A stretch of 64,000 nt of DNA. It comes from Rhizobium deserti (GTDB taxonomy: Bacteria; Pseudomonadota; Alphaproteobacteria; Rhizobiales; Rhizobiaceae). Made by a program: the position numbers and the translations under genes. The notes beneath the pieces were generated by a model, which worked only from the letters and a program-made list of their open reading frames with translations, ran no database searches and was not told the DNA's origin. Positions 36,386 through 44,573 of this stretch are shown one piece after another (within the stretch, counting starts at the first letter, position 1; every line of letters begins with the position of its first letter). Location: the NCBI RefSeq assembly GCF_004358025.1, contig NZ_SMTL01000001.1:744001-808000 (forward strand), given 5' to 3'.

Positions 36386-36912
36386 GACGTCGCCCCCAAG
36401 ATGCGAGCGATCTCTGCCGGCGTGGTTTCGCTGAGAAACGCGGTCACGGCATCCGGAGGGATATCCTTCAGCCTGGTCCGCAGTCTCGTTTCGAAATTGG
36501 ACGCGCCGAGCAGCGGCTTGGAGCGTATCGACAGCAGCGGTAGAAGCGCCTTCTCAACGTCATCAGGTGTGGTGATGGAGGCCCTCGCGATCTTTCGGGT
36601 CAAAGAGAAATCCTCTTCGATACGCTCGATCTCTCGCCCTCGGCGTGCATCCTGACCCGGGGTCAGAAAGACCGAATAGACGTTCCATGCCTTTGCTCCG
36701 GCTCCGCGTAACGAAGCGGCATGCCGAGCGAGCACGGTTTGCTGGTTCTCCTTCCAGGTGCCGAGGAGAGCATCTGCACTGTCGAAGACGTGGACGAATC
36801 CCATCAGCGCCGCGTTTTCGAAACAGGTCACCGGGCCAGCCGAGCCGGTCCACGCCCAGGTTTCATACTGTGCGTCGCGGAGGAGGATTTCGGCTTGCGT
36901 GAAGATGTCCAT
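36382..36912 (-). CDS. Small ABC-3C-like middle component
   Basis: A 176-residue soluble protein with no enzymatic motif. It has an aromatic N-terminal half (ILLRDAQYETWAWTG; FENAALMGFVHVFDS), a central WNVYSVFLT strand, the charged sequence IERIEEDFSLTRKI, and a Leu/Pro-rich tail (LLPLLSIRSKPL). The pattern of a W-N-x-Y-x-x-F-L-T strand followed by I-E-x-D...R-K is what I associate with middle components of ABC three-component conflict systems, which link the ATPase to the effector; this is from memory and needs a profile search. Its ATG shares the A of the SIR2 stop codon (TGATG), and its stop overlaps the SMC-like start, so it is expressed in fixed ratio with both neighbours. Confidence 0.6.
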   Translation of the reverse strand: MDIFTQAEILLRDAQYETWAWTGSAGPVTCFENAALMGFVHVFDSADALLGTWKENQQTVLARHAASLRGAGAKAWNVYSVFLTPGQDARRGREIERIEEDFSLTRKIARASITTPDDVEKALLPLLSIRSKPLLGASNFETRLRTRLKDIPPDAVTAFLSETTPAEIARILGATS

Positions 36913-38231
36913 CAGATGCCCAACGCAGCTCTTGCCCCAGGAAGGTCGTACCATTCACCCGCTGGGTCCGGACGAATGACGTCACCGGCGCGCCCGCTGC
37001 GCACGACATTGTCCGGCACGCCCAGGTCGGTCGCGCCTACCGCGACAACAATATCGGACTGCATCGCGGCAGGCGGTTCGACGAATTTCCCGCGTATCGT
37101 CCCAAGGATGGATTGCGCCCCGTTGAGGACTCGGATGGTCCGGCCGTTCAGATCATAACCATCAGCGCGTTTAACGGCGCCCGCCTGACGGAGCAGCAAG
37201 TGGAAGAAGCCGAGAGCTTCCGGATTTGCTGGGCGCAGGAGCTTAGCCGGCTCCGCCGCAGAGACGCCTTCGGCATCCCGCCTCAGACCATAAAGGGCTT
37301 CGCTGTCGAAATCTCCGACGTCTAGCCAAGCCGGGTCACAGTGGGCTCCGGTAGCTTGCTCGAAGGCGGCTCGTCCGGCTTCCAGGACCTGACGTAGGTA
37401 GTTCGATGAGAAGGCTCGACGAAGCTCGTCGAGCGCCGCAGCTCCTGACTCTTGCACGTGTTCGAACGTCACATTTTGTGCGTGCGCGATCTCCCAGAGT
37501 TGCGGGGCTTTCTGCTCGAGCGCGTTTGTCGGCGAGAGGTCGATGACGGTCACGGACAGCGGCTGTACGTCGATCAGAGCTTCGCCGATCACGGCATTGA
37601 GGTATTCCCAGTCCGACCAGAAGCCGACGACGAGCAGATCCTTCTGCCGAAGGTTGGCAGCCATCCAAACTTTGCTTCGCGCAATGCGCCCCGAGATGGT
37701 CGGATCGTTGAGCTGCGAAGGCGCCCAGACCGTGGCTTGCCGATCACGGTGGGAGCAGCCATGGAATTTCAACAAGGGTGCCTGCCGGACGGAATCGGCT
37801 GTGGCTTCGTCTCCGTCGAGCGAGCCACGGAAGTCCGCGCCGTAGTCCCAAGCGCGTCGCTCGATCAGCGTATCGTAGTTGCTCGATATGCCGGCAACGG
37901 CGGCGCGGGTTATGAGGAAATCCGCGATCGCGGCATGCCCTGTATTCGAAGGCCGCACAAAAGCGGGCCAGGGCACTAGATGTTCGATGAAGACCGATTG
38001 CAGGGTGTTGAGGCCAGCAAAGTGCTCGGCGAGTGCCTCCAGATTGTCCCGAAGACCGAGGTCGCAGTTCGGGTCAGATTCGAGACGGTATTTGTCGAAG
38101 CACCTCTCGGCCACCGTACGGGCCGATGGCAGGCTGCTGGGCGGCGCCATCGAGAGTCCGGCGCCGCAGACCACGAGAAGGCGGCCGGCGTTCATGGAAG
38201 CTAGAAGCCGAGCGATCGTCTGAGGGGTCAA
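36912..38231 (-). CDS. SIR2-like NAD-binding effector
   Basis: A 439-residue protein. The SIR2 fold is marked by GAGLSM (residues 23-28), the catalytic Asn118 and Asp120 in ISSNYDTLIE, His157 in LLKFHGCS, and the VVGFWSD segment (202-207). The zinc-binding Cys set of deacetylase sirtuins is absent. This matches SIR2 domains of bacterial immunity (ThsA, Avs5, DSR-type) that degrade NAD+. The C-terminal ~200 residues are unassigned and probably contact the other components. The first gene of the operon, it starts at a TTG (38231) with GGGGG upstream; an ATG at 38195 would cut off the helix before the GAG loop. NADase activity and abortive infection are inferred. Confidence 0.82.
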   Translation of the reverse strand: MTPQTIARLLASMNAGRLLVVCGAGLSMAPPSSLPSARTVAERCFDKYRLESDPNCDLGLRDNLEALAEHFAGLNTLQSVFIEHLVPWPAFVRPSNTGHAAIADFLITRAAVAGISSNYDTLIERRAWDYGADFRGSLDGDEATADSVRQAPLLKFHGCSHRDRQATVWAPSQLNDPTISGRIARSKVWMAANLRQKDLLVVGFWSDWEYLNAVIGEALIDVQPLSVTVIDLSPTNALEQKAPQLWEIAHAQNVTFEHVQESGAAALDELRRAFSSNYLRQVLEAGRAAFEQATGAHCDPAWLDVGDFDSEALYGLRRDAEGVSAAEPAKLLRPANPEALGFFHLLLRQAGAVKRADGYDLNGRTIRVLNGAQSILGTIRGKFVEPPAAMQSDIVVAVGATDLGVPDNVVRSGRAGDVIRPDPAGEWYDLPGARAALGI

Positions 38232-38410
38232 ACGCGCCCCCGTCTGGCATCAGCGTGCTGACCTAACGTCTTCCTCTTTAAATGAGCCATGTCACCTAAA
38301 TGCTCGACTGGCTTGGACGGCGACTTTAACGGCATCTCAAGTTTTCCCCCTCCACCCCCCATGACGGAGCGTAGAGAGGTGCATATCATACTGCCTCTCA
38401 AAGCGAAATT

Positions 38411-38425
38411 CTGAAAGCTGCACTA
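38411..38425 (+). repeat. Direct repeat copy A (CTGAAAGCTGCACTA)
   Basis: Matches the copy at 38643-38657 in 14 of 15 positions. Both lie in the gap between the defence operon and the EF-hand/Tn7-like region. Confidence 0.5.
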
Positions 38426-38642
38426 CGTTCATTGCTGGGCGGATTTCGAATTAGATGACCTGAACGGCAGCTATGAACCCTGTAAACTCGAAACGAGACA
38501 GTCGGCTCCGGGCCGGACTCGGACTATGCATCCTTCCCATCGATGTCCGCTATCTCCGTTCGCCTTCCCAACACCGGACAGTCGCCTCACGGCCCCTTAA
38601 CGGACTCTTGATTAAACAAGATGCTGCCGACAATCGGCCCAG

Positions 38643-38657
38643 CTGAAAACTGCACTA
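38643..38657 (+). repeat. Direct repeat copy B (CTGAAAACTGCACTA)
   Basis: Second copy, 232 bp from the first. The flanks AGC and GAG differ from those of copy A, so only the core is conserved. Confidence 0.5.
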
Positions 38658-38708
38658 GAGCCTCCAAAGTTCAACAGAGTGCCGCATCTAACACTTCGCC
38701 GGGAAGTA

Positions 38709-39062
38709 TCAGACATCGCCATTGTCCATCAGGATCGATGCCGCCAAGAATGCCTCCTTAGTGTTCTGATCTTGAAGATAGGAGACCATGCGGCTGAAGT
38801 TGGTGTCCGTCAGGTTTGCAGGCATCAGGACGGTTGCGGAAGACATTTCCTCCCTCGTTACGGCGCTGTCGCCATCCTGATCCATGCGATCGCTGTAGTT
38901 GAATTTCGGGCGGCCCATTCCATCAGTCGGGACGCCCGGCCTAAGCATTTCGTCGAATGCGCTAACCTCGTCTCCGTTAATCTTTCCATCGCCGTTGCGG
39001 TCAAACTTTCCGAATGCGCCGTTAAGCATGCTTGTCAGCGGGTTTCCATTGATAGCAGTCAT
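38709..39062 (-). CDS. Small EF-hand calcium-binding protein
   Basis: A 117-residue protein with two EF-hand loops: DRNGDGKINGDE, with Asp/Asn/Asp and Glu at positions 1, 3, 5 and 12 of a canonical loop, and DQDGDSAVTREE, with Asp/Asp/Asp and Glu. The N-terminus (MTAINGNPLTSMLNG) has no clear signal peptide, so it is either cytosolic or exported by a non-classical route. The C-terminal 35 residues are not EF-hand. It lies between the defence operon and tniQ, in the same direction as both but 162 bp from tniQ. The role is unknown; rhizobia carry many such proteins. Confidence 0.8.
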   Translation of the reverse strand: MTAINGNPLTSMLNGAFGKFDRNGDGKINGDEVSAFDEMLRPGVPTDGMGRPKFNYSDRMDQDGDSAVTREEMSSATVLMPANLTDTNFSRMVSYLQDQNTKEAFLAASILMDNGDV

Positions 39063-39224
39063 GACCTTCTCCTTTCACAGGCGGCGCCGGCTGGCCGCCG
39101 CCGTTCGGTATAGGAAGAGAAACTTGCATGAAGCTATCGACTCCGCATTGCAGACTACCGGAGTACCTGCTGTTCCGGCGCCGCCGCAACGCGGCTCAAG
39201 CATCAGGTATTTTGAACGCCGCCG

Positions 39225-41207
39225 TCAGCGGCTTTGCAGAAGCTTGAAATGCGACAGGCCTCCGCCGTCAAGGAACCGTACGATCTCCCTTAGGACCCAG
39301 ACCGGCCTCCCCGTAAGAAGGAGCTCCGTCGCCGGCTTCAATCCGGCGGCACGCAGCACCCCAACGAGCACCTTGGTTGAAGCAACGCGTCCGCGCTCTT
39401 TTAGAAGTTCGAGTACCCCATTTGTGAGCACGTATGTGCGCGCGAATTCATCAAGGTCCTTTTGTACCATCTTGCGGGGTAGAAAGCCTGCTGCGACCAG
39501 CTGGTTGACGTTCAGCGGCCCTATGCCTAGGACCTGCGCGGCTTCGGCCTGATTGAGAACAAGCGCGCCTCTGGACTGCCCCGGAGTCTGTAAAATGTCC
39601 GTGAGGATGGCGATGTGCTCGACTGCGATCCGGCTCGTGAGGGCGGCGAGCCTGCCCTCCCGCAGCCATATCGGCAGGCGGCCGCCCAGAATGTTCTCGA
39701 TGATAGTAGGCCATAGGTCAGCCGGCCTTTCGGGCAGCCTGTTCACCGCCTTCCTAAGCCGAACGTGCATCTCGGGGCACTCGTCGTTCCTGACCAGTGC
39801 GACGATCCTGTCGAGCAAGTCGTCCACCGATTTGGCGAGGTAGTAATCGTTACCGATCATGATGTCGATCACCGCCCCCGTTTCGCGTTCGAGTAGCCCC
39901 TTCTCTGCAAGCTGCCTTAGTCCCGAGCGCGATATCCCGAGCCGGTTCACGACTTCCTGGGACGCCACTATCCTGTCTTTCTGCCTGAGGATCGTCTCGA
40001 TCTGATCGCGCCTGAACAGGATAGGACCGTGAGAGCCAGCCGATTGTATCATTTCTATTTCGGGCCGTCGTCCCAGCCTCGTCATGTGCTTTCCCGTGCA
40101 GCCCAGCTCGGCGTGGGCGTCTGCGATCGTCATGAGATCCGCCCGGTACCTGTCGGCGCTTCTCCGGACGGTCGGGAGCGCGGAGGCGGTCATAGCCATA
40201 TCGTCGTCGATCGCCTTCCTGACGAGGTCTCTCACGGCCTTCGGGACGTTCTTGTAGCCCGTGACCCTCAAGAGCGGCCCCAGCTCCTTTCGGACGCCGT
40301 AATGTCCCGGCCTTTCGTCCGACCGCTCCCGAACCTCGGAGGCAAGCTGATGAAAGCCCTCCGGCCAGCTGAGGATTGTGCGCCCCATCTTAGCGAGCAG
40401 GTCCGGAGTGACCCGACGATAATCCTCGTTGGTCATCGGACGCCACAGCGCGTTCGGACTTTCGCCCGGCTCCGGAATCACCGCACAGCAGAGCGACACC
40501 ACCATTTCGAAGAGTTCGCCCCGCGACAGGGCCTGGAGGCCGGGATGGAGTCCGGCACAATCCGATCTCCTCTCCGGGTCCGGCTGGACGAGGCCCGTGA
40601 CAAAATCAAGCGCCATCTGGTCGGCGACCTCCACGACCGGCTGGGGGTAGTCCCTGAGATCGACGGAAGGCCGCCGAAATCCTTCGTGGTCCGTGCGGAG
40701 GCAGCTGGCGCAGGACCAGGGTTCGAGCACGCGCCAGAAGTTGAACTTCACACCGCACACGGGGCAGCGGTCGATCAGCTGTTCCTTCGTCTCCGGGTCG
40801 AACGAGAATATTCGGACGGCCCAGACGGCCTTGAGGTGCGGCGATTGCCGCAGCGAACGCGGGGAGACGCGCCTGCGCCGCAGTTGCAGATGCCGGGCCC
40901 GGACCGGCGCGCCGAAGAAGTCCAGCCAGCCCTTCATGCCGGCGACCTCCTTGTAGAGAAGCGGCCCGACGCCCGCGGGGTCGTCGAGACCAAGCACCCG
41001 TGCGAGATGGACGAGTTCCTCGGGCGCTAGCCGGAGCGTCTTCGAAAGGAACGAACCCTTCCTGCCGGCCAGCGCCAGGATCCAGTCGGTCTTGTCGTAG
41101 CCGTTCTCGGCGGCGGCGCGGAGAAGAAGCTCGCCCAGTCCCTCCCCTGGAATCGGCCGCACGGCGTGAACGAGGCTCGACATGTCGTCTACGAGCCCGA
41201 CCGTCAT
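39225..41207 (-). CDS. TniQ-family target-selection protein of a Tn7-like element
   Basis: A 660-residue product. The N-terminal ~180 residues contain the TniQ core: the helical LGELLLRAAAENGYDKTDWI, then FSFDPETKEQLIDRCPVCG and WSCASC, a four-Cys zinc knuckle. The longer C-terminal part has repeated HTH-like segments (VVNRLGISRSGLRQLAEKGL; LNQAEAAQVLGIGPLNVNQL), as in TnsD-type proteins that read a specific attachment site. ATG 41207 follows GGAGGGG; the preceding stop of tnsC is 2 nt away. It is the last gene of the transposition operon tnsA-tnsB-tnsC-tniQ. The attachment site is probably the LpxO-like gene's 3' end at 49.4 kb. Confidence 0.88.
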   Translation of the reverse strand: MTVGLVDDMSSLVHAVRPIPGEGLGELLLRAAAENGYDKTDWILALAGRKGSFLSKTLRLAPEELVHLARVLGLDDPAGVGPLLYKEVAGMKGWLDFFGAPVRARHLQLRRRRVSPRSLRQSPHLKAVWAVRIFSFDPETKEQLIDRCPVCGVKFNFWRVLEPWSCASCLRTDHEGFRRPSVDLRDYPQPVVEVADQMALDFVTGLVQPDPERRSDCAGLHPGLQALSRGELFEMVVSLCCAVIPEPGESPNALWRPMTNEDYRRVTPDLLAKMGRTILSWPEGFHQLASEVRERSDERPGHYGVRKELGPLLRVTGYKNVPKAVRDLVRKAIDDDMAMTASALPTVRRSADRYRADLMTIADAHAELGCTGKHMTRLGRRPEIEMIQSAGSHGPILFRRDQIETILRQKDRIVASQEVVNRLGISRSGLRQLAEKGLLERETGAVIDIMIGNDYYLAKSVDDLLDRIVALVRNDECPEMHVRLRKAVNRLPERPADLWPTIIENILGGRLPIWLREGRLAALTSRIAVEHIAILTDILQTPGQSRGALVLNQAEAAQVLGIGPLNVNQLVAAGFLPRKMVQKDLDEFARTYVLTNGVLELLKERGRVASTKVLVGVLRAAGLKPATELLLTGRPVWVLREIVRFLDGGGLSHFKLLQSR

Positions 41208-41208
41208 G

Positions 41209-42234
41209 TCACCCCTCCAGCCTGCTGCGGCGATCGTCCGTCGGGGCGCCACGTCCCCGCGTCCTCTTGAAGGGATTGCTGGTGACCACTCTTCGGGGGA
41301 TCGCCCAGGAGTCGGTCGCCTCTGAAAGATGATCCCTCGTCACGCAGCTCGCGCCTTCCGCCAGGGCGATGATGCAGGCCTCGCAAACGAGGTTGCACGC
41401 CGCGCCCATGTAGCCGTGCGAGATCTCGTGCAGGCGGTACGGGATGTCGCCGGCGACGAAGTCGCTCGCCTCGGCGAACAGTCCCTCCTGCTTGAGCTTC
41501 AGCCCCAGCTTCCCCACGAAGGCGATAAAGTCGTTCCTTTCGCCCTCCTTGCTGAAGTTCGCCGGATCGAACTGCAGTTCCTTAAGGCATCTCTGGGCGA
41601 GCTGTTCCTCGTTGAAAATGAAATGACGCGCCTCGGGGATGCCCACGAACATCATGGGAACCACGCCCTTAATCATCATGTTCTTCAGCGTGTCGGTAAC
41701 CTCGAGGCTTTCGCGCAGGCCGCTCCGGTCGGTCGTGGTCCCGCTCTCTCGGGCGAGCCGGTGCGACAGGTGCTGGATCTCGTCGATGAAGACCAGCTCC
41801 GTGCCGCAACGCCGCAGATTGTCGTAGACCCTCTTCAGAAGGTTGTCGGCCGTTCCCGTTACTGCGTAGGGGTCCCCGATCGCAGTCAGGATGTCCGACG
41901 CGAGCGTCTTGATGGTGGCCTTCGCGGACAAGGTCACGTGCAGGACCAGCTTCTGCCTCGCCGCGATCGTCTGACGGTCCATCGTCGGCGGGAAGAGCCC
42001 CTGCGCGATCGCGTCGTCGACGACCACTGTCTCGATGTAGTGCCTGACAGTGGTCGATTTTCCGGCCTGCGACGGCGCGAACAGCGTTCCAAACCTCTTC
42101 GGCGACAGCGGCGACATCCGCTTCGTCTTGCGAAGTTCTCCGAAGAACTTCTGCGCCTTGTTCAGGCGGTCGTGCCTGATGCGCCGGTCTTCGAACATGA
42201 CGTAAATGTCTGCTTCCGTAACGTCGTCGCGCAT
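41209..42234 (-). CDS. TnsC/TniB-like AAA+ regulator of transposition
   Basis: A 341-residue AAA+ ATPase with Walker A GTLFAPSQAGKST (residues 49-61), Walker B ELVFIDEIQHL, and a sensor/Arg region in VVPMMFVGIPEARHF. This is the TniB/TnsC type that carries target information from TniQ to the TnsAB transposase. ATG 42234 follows GAGGG. A TTG 36 nt further upstream overlaps tnsB and is the alternative. The stop is one base from the TniQ start, so translation is coupled. Confidence 0.9.
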   Translation of the reverse strand: MRDDVTEADIYVMFEDRRIRHDRLNKAQKFFGELRKTKRMSPLSPKRFGTLFAPSQAGKSTTVRHYIETVVVDDAIAQGLFPPTMDRQTIAARQKLVLHVTLSAKATIKTLASDILTAIGDPYAVTGTADNLLKRVYDNLRRCGTELVFIDEIQHLSHRLARESGTTTDRSGLRESLEVTDTLKNMMIKGVVPMMFVGIPEARHFIFNEEQLAQRCLKELQFDPANFSKEGERNDFIAFVGKLGLKLKQEGLFAEASDFVAGDIPYRLHEISHGYMGAACNLVCEACIIALAEGASCVTRDHLSEATDSWAIPRRVVTSNPFKRTRGRGAPTDDRRSRLEG

Positions 42235-42262
42235 TTTTGGTTTCCCTCGTCTACGGTTTCGA

Positions 42263-44563
42263 TCAGTCAAGGTCCTTCGCCAGATCGTCGAGAAGGGACT
42301 TGGAGTCGCTCACGACGTAGTAGTTCTCTCGGGTCGGGCAGGGCGTCGTCGGCCGCGGGCTTGCGCTCTGCTGCGTGCTGGCTGCTGCAACGCCCGCCTT
42401 CGGGTGCGCCGCGCGCAGATCCGACCGCTGCGTCTTACCTGCCTTTTTCGGCCGCCCCCGCCGGACTCCCTTGGAGGGAATGCGATTGCCTGCCTGCAGC
42501 ACCGCGGCCATGCCGTTTGGCAGCTCCGCGGTCGACATGCCCATCGGCGACGGCTCGGCGTAGGCCTCCACGATGTCGCCCGGAGCACGTTCGAGCTCCC
42601 GCTGACGGATCCTGACCGCTTTCCTCTGCTCGGCGAACGGAAGCACGGCTATGTCTCCCGATAGCTTGTGCGTAAACGCGGAACGTGCGGCTAGCTTCTC
42701 CTCGTCCGAGTGGAAGGCAGCGTTCACCTTCCTCGCGAAATCCTTGATCAGGCCGGCTCCGTGCCAGCTGAGGCCGCTCGAAAAGCGGCGATCGACATTG
42801 GGCAGTCTGACGTACTCCTTGGCGGCAAAGTCCCAGACGTTCACGAACGAGCAGTCGGTGGGGTCCTTGACCACCTGAACCGGGATGGTGGCGCCGCGCA
42901 GCCTGGACCTGGGCTGTCGCGACGGAGGCGCGTGTCTGACGAGCGAATCGAGAAGCCGGCCGGTGAGCGCGGCGTCGTGGAAGCGGTGTCCGTCTACGAG
43001 GACGCCGTCCCTGGTAAGGCTGGCGCTGTCCACAGCGCCGAGCGCCCTGTCGAGCGCGGAGACGTCGTCTAGGATATTCCGGCCCACCTTCTCAAGGCTT
43101 TTCGACCAGGCGCGCGCCCTCGCCATGCGACGCCGCCTGCAGTCCTCGAGGTTGTGGCGCGTGACCAGATAGTCCCAGCCGAGCGCTTCCAGCTCGGCGA
43201 CGGTCCGAGTGGCTTCTTCTCGAGGCTTGAGCTGCAGGGCCGACATCTCGCTCGGCTTGAACGGAACCGCTCCGTCGCCCTTGTGCCAGACCTGCTTGTT
43301 GAGGACGTGGAAAAGGTGCTCGACGAAGGTCTTGTACTCGCCCGTCTTGACAGGCGCCCATTTCACCCTGATGCCGAGGCTCTCGCACCCGGTCTGGAAG
43401 GACTTTCCGACGTTCTCCCATCCGTTATCGACCACGAGGTAGAACGGTGCGCCCCAGCCGGTCGTCGCTCCCTTGTATTCGCCGTATCGTTCGAGGAGGA
43501 AGTTTTTGGGCTTCATCACCTGCTTCAGACACGCTGTCACGGTCGTGAGAGAAGGCGGCTCGAGCGTCAGGATCAATGACAGGACCAGTTCCGAATAAAC
43601 ATCGACTGCCGCGACGATCCATGGGCGCTCTCGGAAGATCTCGTTGCCGTCTTCGTCGAGCACGATCGCCCATTGATCGCACCTGGTGTGGTCTATCATC
43701 ACGTACTGAAGCGCGTGCTCGGCGTCGATGGAGGGGCTTGAGCCGTGGAATTGGCGGTCCGCCGACGGCCTGCCGTACTTCTTACAATGCCTTTCATAGG
43801 TCTCCGCCTTCAGGATCCACAGCCGGACTGTGGTTCGGTCGACCCTCTTCGGAGGCTTCAGACCCGCGGCTACCAGCTTTCGCACGCCGATGTCGAAGAG
43901 CTCGAAGAACCGCGATATCGCGTCCAGCTGCTCCACGCCCCTCTCGCTCCAGTAGAAATCAATCGCCGCCTGCTTGGCCTCCAGGACGAACGGCGGATAG
44001 CGTTTTTCAGGATCGTGCACTCCGTGGTCGCCCAGGTACATCGCGAGCGTTCGCTGTCCGGGTTGGCCGATTCGTCGCGCCCGATGCAAAGTCGAGTAGG
44101 AGGGAAGCCATGTGATGCCCTGCGCGGCTGCTTCGTTCCTGAACCGCCTCGTAAGAGCCTCCACCGGACGTCTGGAATCCGCCACCTCCGGCGCCTCGTC
44201 CCACTTTCTGATAAAGAATAGGACGGCTCTCGCCTTCTCGTACTTGACCGAAGCGGCTTCCGCGGCGGCTCTCTGCTTGTTCGTTAGCTTCTGATTATTG
44301 GGATCCGCCAGCATCGCCGGTTCGATATGTTCCCGCGGCCTCTGGTCCGACGCGAAGCGGTACCGCAGCAAGGCGGCGTTCCCGACGCCGCGCATGAGCT
44401 CGAACTCGTTCTCGTCTATCGTCCGGGTGCGCCCCGTCGTCTGGTTTACGAAAACGAGCCTGCCGCTCCGCAGCCGTTCCTTGAAGTCGAAGATCGCGCC
44501 CTCCCCGGCAGCCTTCGACCTTATCCTAAACGTCTGGCCCGGCTGCATTGGAAGCTGAGACAT
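42263..44563 (-). CDS. TnsB-like DDE transposase
   Basis: A 766-residue rve-type transposase. The DDE triad is visible: Asp291 in YVMIDHTRCD, Asp379 in LVVDNGWENV and Glu415 in YKTFVEHLFH, with 35 residues between the last two, as in Tn7 and Mu. N-terminal HTH regions (PSYSTLHRARRIG; RTTVRLWILKAE) would bind the element ends, and a Mu-type C-terminal beta barrel with a basic tail (RRGRPKKAGKTQRS) follows. It lies 10 nt after tnsA. It would cut and join the 3' ends, with tnsA cutting the 5' ends. Confidence 0.92.
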   Translation of the reverse strand: MSQLPMQPGQTFRIRSKAAGEGAIFDFKERLRSGRLVFVNQTTGRTRTIDENEFELMRGVGNAALLRYRFASDQRPREHIEPAMLADPNNQKLTNKQRAAAEAASVKYEKARAVLFFIRKWDEAPEVADSRRPVEALTRRFRNEAAAQGITWLPSYSTLHRARRIGQPGQRTLAMYLGDHGVHDPEKRYPPFVLEAKQAAIDFYWSERGVEQLDAISRFFELFDIGVRKLVAAGLKPPKRVDRTTVRLWILKAETYERHCKKYGRPSADRQFHGSSPSIDAEHALQYVMIDHTRCDQWAIVLDEDGNEIFRERPWIVAAVDVYSELVLSLILTLEPPSLTTVTACLKQVMKPKNFLLERYGEYKGATTGWGAPFYLVVDNGWENVGKSFQTGCESLGIRVKWAPVKTGEYKTFVEHLFHVLNKQVWHKGDGAVPFKPSEMSALQLKPREEATRTVAELEALGWDYLVTRHNLEDCRRRRMARARAWSKSLEKVGRNILDDVSALDRALGAVDSASLTRDGVLVDGHRFHDAALTGRLLDSLVRHAPPSRQPRSRLRGATIPVQVVKDPTDCSFVNVWDFAAKEYVRLPNVDRRFSSGLSWHGAGLIKDFARKVNAAFHSDEEKLAARSAFTHKLSGDIAVLPFAEQRKAVRIRQRELERAPGDIVEAYAEPSPMGMSTAELPNGMAAVLQAGNRIPSKGVRRGRPKKAGKTQRSDLRAAHPKAGVAAASTQQSASPRPTTPCPTRENYYVVSDSKSLLDDLAKDLD

Positions 44564-44573
44564 CGGTCTGCGC

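Larger units (their letters stand above)
38232..38708. other. Promoter-side gap of the defence operon, with two IS/Tn-like direct repeats
   Basis: 477 bp with no believable gene. It must hold the promoter of the leftward defence operon. It also contains two near-identical 15-bp direct repeats (38411-38425 and 38643-38657) that resemble the CAGAAGCCGACTGCACTA-type repeats in Tn5053/Tn402 or IS21-like ends. This may be a degraded element end. Confidence 0.45.
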
